A DNA stretch of 64,000 bases. Origin: an uncultured Alphaproteobacteria bacterium (GTDB lineage: Bacteria; Pseudomonadota; Alphaproteobacteria; RF32; CAG-239). Both the position numbers and the translations under genes were made by a program. Under the pieces are notes generated by a model that saw nothing but the letters and a program-made list of their open reading frames with translations, did no database searches and was not told where the DNA came from. The stretch covers positions 1 to 64,000 of the forward strand of contig CALXTU010000002.1 in the NCBI GenBank assembly GCA_944391495.1, written 5' to 3'. Each line of letters starts with the position of its first letter. Positions within the stretch are counted from its first letter, which is position 1. Below, piece after piece: positions 62,270 to 64,000 of this stretch.

Positions 62270-64000
62270 TTAATTCAAAATCAATCTAATGGCGTTATAA
62301 ATAATAAAAGCCACCAGCCAGGCGATGAAACATTGCAACAAAACAATCAGCAGTGCATAGCGGGTTCCGAGTTCTTTTCTGACCGTGGCCACCGCCGCAA
62401 CGCACGGTGTATACAGCAGCGAAAAGACCAAAAAGGCATAAGCGCTTAACGGTGTTAGCAATGTCGGCAGCAGTTCTATTTTGCCGCCGAGCAGAACACC
62501 TAAAGTACTGACGACGCTTTCTTTGGCGGCAAAACCGCTCAAAAAGGCGGTTGACAAACGCCAGTCGTTAATACCAAGCGGGGTAAACACCGGCGTTATC
62601 AGGCTGCCGATTGAGCTTAAAATGCTGTCGGCAGAATTGTTTACCACATTCAGCCGGGTATCAAACGAGCTTAAAAACCAGATAACGATAGTGGCAACAA
62701 AGATAATCGTGAAAGCTTTGGTAATAAAATATTTGGCCTTGTAATAAATCAACCGCCAGACATTTTGCAGCCCCGGCATCCGATAGTTGGGAAGCTCCAT
62801 CACAAAGGGTACCGCCTCACCGCGAAATACGGTTGATTTAAACACCAACGCCAGTATCAGACCGACAATGATGCCCAACACATACAGACTAATGATAACC
62901 ATGGTCTGATAATGCTCAAAAAAAGCGGCCGTCAACAACACATAAATCGGCAGTTTGGCAGTGCAGCTCATAAACGGCGTCAGCAGGATCGTCATCTTAC
63001 GGTCGCGCTCCGACGGCAGGGTTCGCGCCGCCATAATCGCCGGAACGGAACAACCAAACCCGATCAACATCGGCACAAAACTACGGCCGGATAATCCCAC
63101 CCGCCGCAACAGTTTATCCATAAAAAATGCCACCCGCGCCATATAACCGCTGTCTTCCAGCAGCGATAAGAAGAAAAACAGCAGGACAATAACCGGCAAA
63201 AAGCTCAAAACACTACCGACACCGGCAAAGATACCGTCTATCACAAAGGAATTGACCACCGGATTCATGCCATAGTCTTCCAGCGTTTTCTGCACGCCCT
63301 CGCCCAGCATGCCGATCAACTCTTCAACCAATTCGGACAGAAAAGTTCCGAACGGTCCGAAAGACAGGTAAAAAATCAGCGCCATCAGCCCTAAAAATAC
63401 CGGCAGAGCCGTCCAGCGGCCGGTCAAAATCCGGTCGATTTTTTCGCTGCGCGCTCTTTCCCGGCTTTGAACGGGTTTAACGACACAACTCTTACACAAA
63501 TCATCAATAAAGGCAAAACGCATATCAGCCACGGCGGCTTCACGGTCCATACCGCTGTCCTGTTCCATCTGCGCCACAATCTTATCCAATATCCGACAAT
63601 GTTCTTTATCAATCCGCAAAGCCTGAAGCAGCGGTTCATCGCCTTCCGTCAGTTTAGATGCGGCAAAACGCAGCGGGATTCCGGCCTTGACGGCGTCATG
63701 CTCAATCAGATGGGCTATTGAATGGATACAGCGATGCACGGCGCCTTCATCTTTGCCGCCGCACAGGCAGAAATCAACCCTGTCGGGAATTTCGCGATAA
63801 CGGGCGACATTTTCGGCGTGTTCAACCAATTCGCGCACGCCCTCGCCTTTAAGAGCGGAAATCGGAATGACCGGAACGCCGAGCATTTTTTCCAGCCGGT
63901 TAATATCAATCGCTGCCCCGTTGGCCTTAACCTCGTCCATCATATTCAGGGCAATAACCATCGGCATCCGCAAATCCAAAAGCTGCAAAGTCAAAAACAG
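62270..64000 (-). CDS. feoB: Ferrous iron transporter B, N terminus cut by the window edge
   Basis: The visible 576 aa lack the first part of the GTPase domain, which lies past the right edge. NMMDE (G4, the guanine-specific NxxD) and SALKG (G5) are present, then the helical NFeoB domain and the membrane part with two Gate-like repeats, including GFGCSVPAIMAARTLPSERD and a later AAKESVVSTLGVLL. The protein imports Fe(II) across the inner membrane. Anaerobic iron uptake fits the rubredoxin seen nearby. No feoA is visible. Confidence 0.93.
   Translation of the reverse strand: MFLTLQLLDLRMPMVIALNMMDEVKANGAAIDINRLEKMLGVPVIPISALKGEGVRELVEHAENVARYREIPDRVDFCLCGGKDEGAVHRCIHSIAHLIEHDAVKAGIPLRFAASKLTEGDEPLLQALRIDKEHCRILDKIVAQMEQDSGMDREAAVADMRFAFIDDLCKSCVVKPVQSRERARSEKIDRILTGRWTALPVFLGLMALIFYLSFGPFGTFLSELVEELIGMLGEGVQKTLEDYGMNPVVNSFVIDGIFAGVGSVLSFLPVIVLLFFFLSLLEDSGYMARVAFFMDKLLRRVGLSGRSFVPMLIGFGCSVPAIMAARTLPSERDRKMTILLTPFMSCTAKLPIYVLLTAAFFEHYQTMVIISLYVLGIIVGLILALVFKSTVFRGEAVPFVMELPNYRMPGLQNVWRLIYYKAKYFITKAFTIIFVATIVIWFLSSFDTRLNVVNNSADSILSSIGSLITPVFTPLGINDWRLSTAFLSGFAAKESVVSTLGVLLGGKIELLPTLLTPLSAYAFLVFSLLYTPCVAAVATVRKELGTRYALLIVLLQCFIAWLVAFIIYNAIRLILN

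Overview
The window reads as a piece of chromosome from an alphaproteobacterium, probably an uncultured host-associated or anaerobic one. The main reason is the order nuoL-nuoM-nuoN-birA-rnj, which is typical of Alphaproteobacteria. A LexA gene controlled by a GAACN7GAAC box (the reverse of the alphaproteobacterial GTTCN7GTTC SOS box) and DUF3768, a family common in this class, support it. A rubredoxin/flavoredoxin pair and FeoB point to a low-oxygen life. I could not run a database search, so the family calls come from motifs and recalled homologues.

Positions 1-8490 are an AT-rich accessory island that ends beside tRNA-Glu. It holds a helicase C-terminal part with a frame break at the left edge, a small cassette (43-aa protein, 85-aa recombinase-like core-binding protein, DUF3768 protein), a single-tyrosine HUH Rep/transposase-like gene bracketed by two related imperfect palindromes, an orphan C5 DNA methyltransferase with a long N-terminal extension, and a 431-aa protein that pairs a core-binding-like N terminus with two excisionase-like helix-turn-helices.

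Positions 8494-21600 are core genes with envelope genes: tRNA-Glu, a divergent polysaccharide deacetylase, lysS, lexA, ftsB, murE, small exported proteins and lipoproteins, a DpnA-like adenine methyltransferase, two paralogous outer-membrane barrels and an 833-aa soluble protein of unknown role. Positions 21619-33470 hold a 2242-aa exported cysteine-rich repeat protein and a TetR/MFP/RND efflux operon. Positions 33517-40570 are a glycogen operon in the order glgB-glgX-malQ-HAD phosphatase.

Positions 40748-50216 contain a DUF2934 protein with a histone-like tail, glycosyltransferases and methyltransferases of the cell surface, a bactoprenol-type glycosyltransferase broken at an exact T-TTA-AAC slippery heptamer, a YbaK deacylase, a CNNM-type transporter, tRNA-Pro, slyX, and overlapping flavin reductase and rubredoxin genes. 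Positions 50249-61379 hold mutS, a PhoR-like kinase, RNase J, birA and the complex I antiporter-like subunits. These subunits keep intact frames but have lost most of the charged residues used in proton transfer. The right edge has tRNA-Lys with a duplicated 3' end and terminator, then a feoB gene cut by the window.
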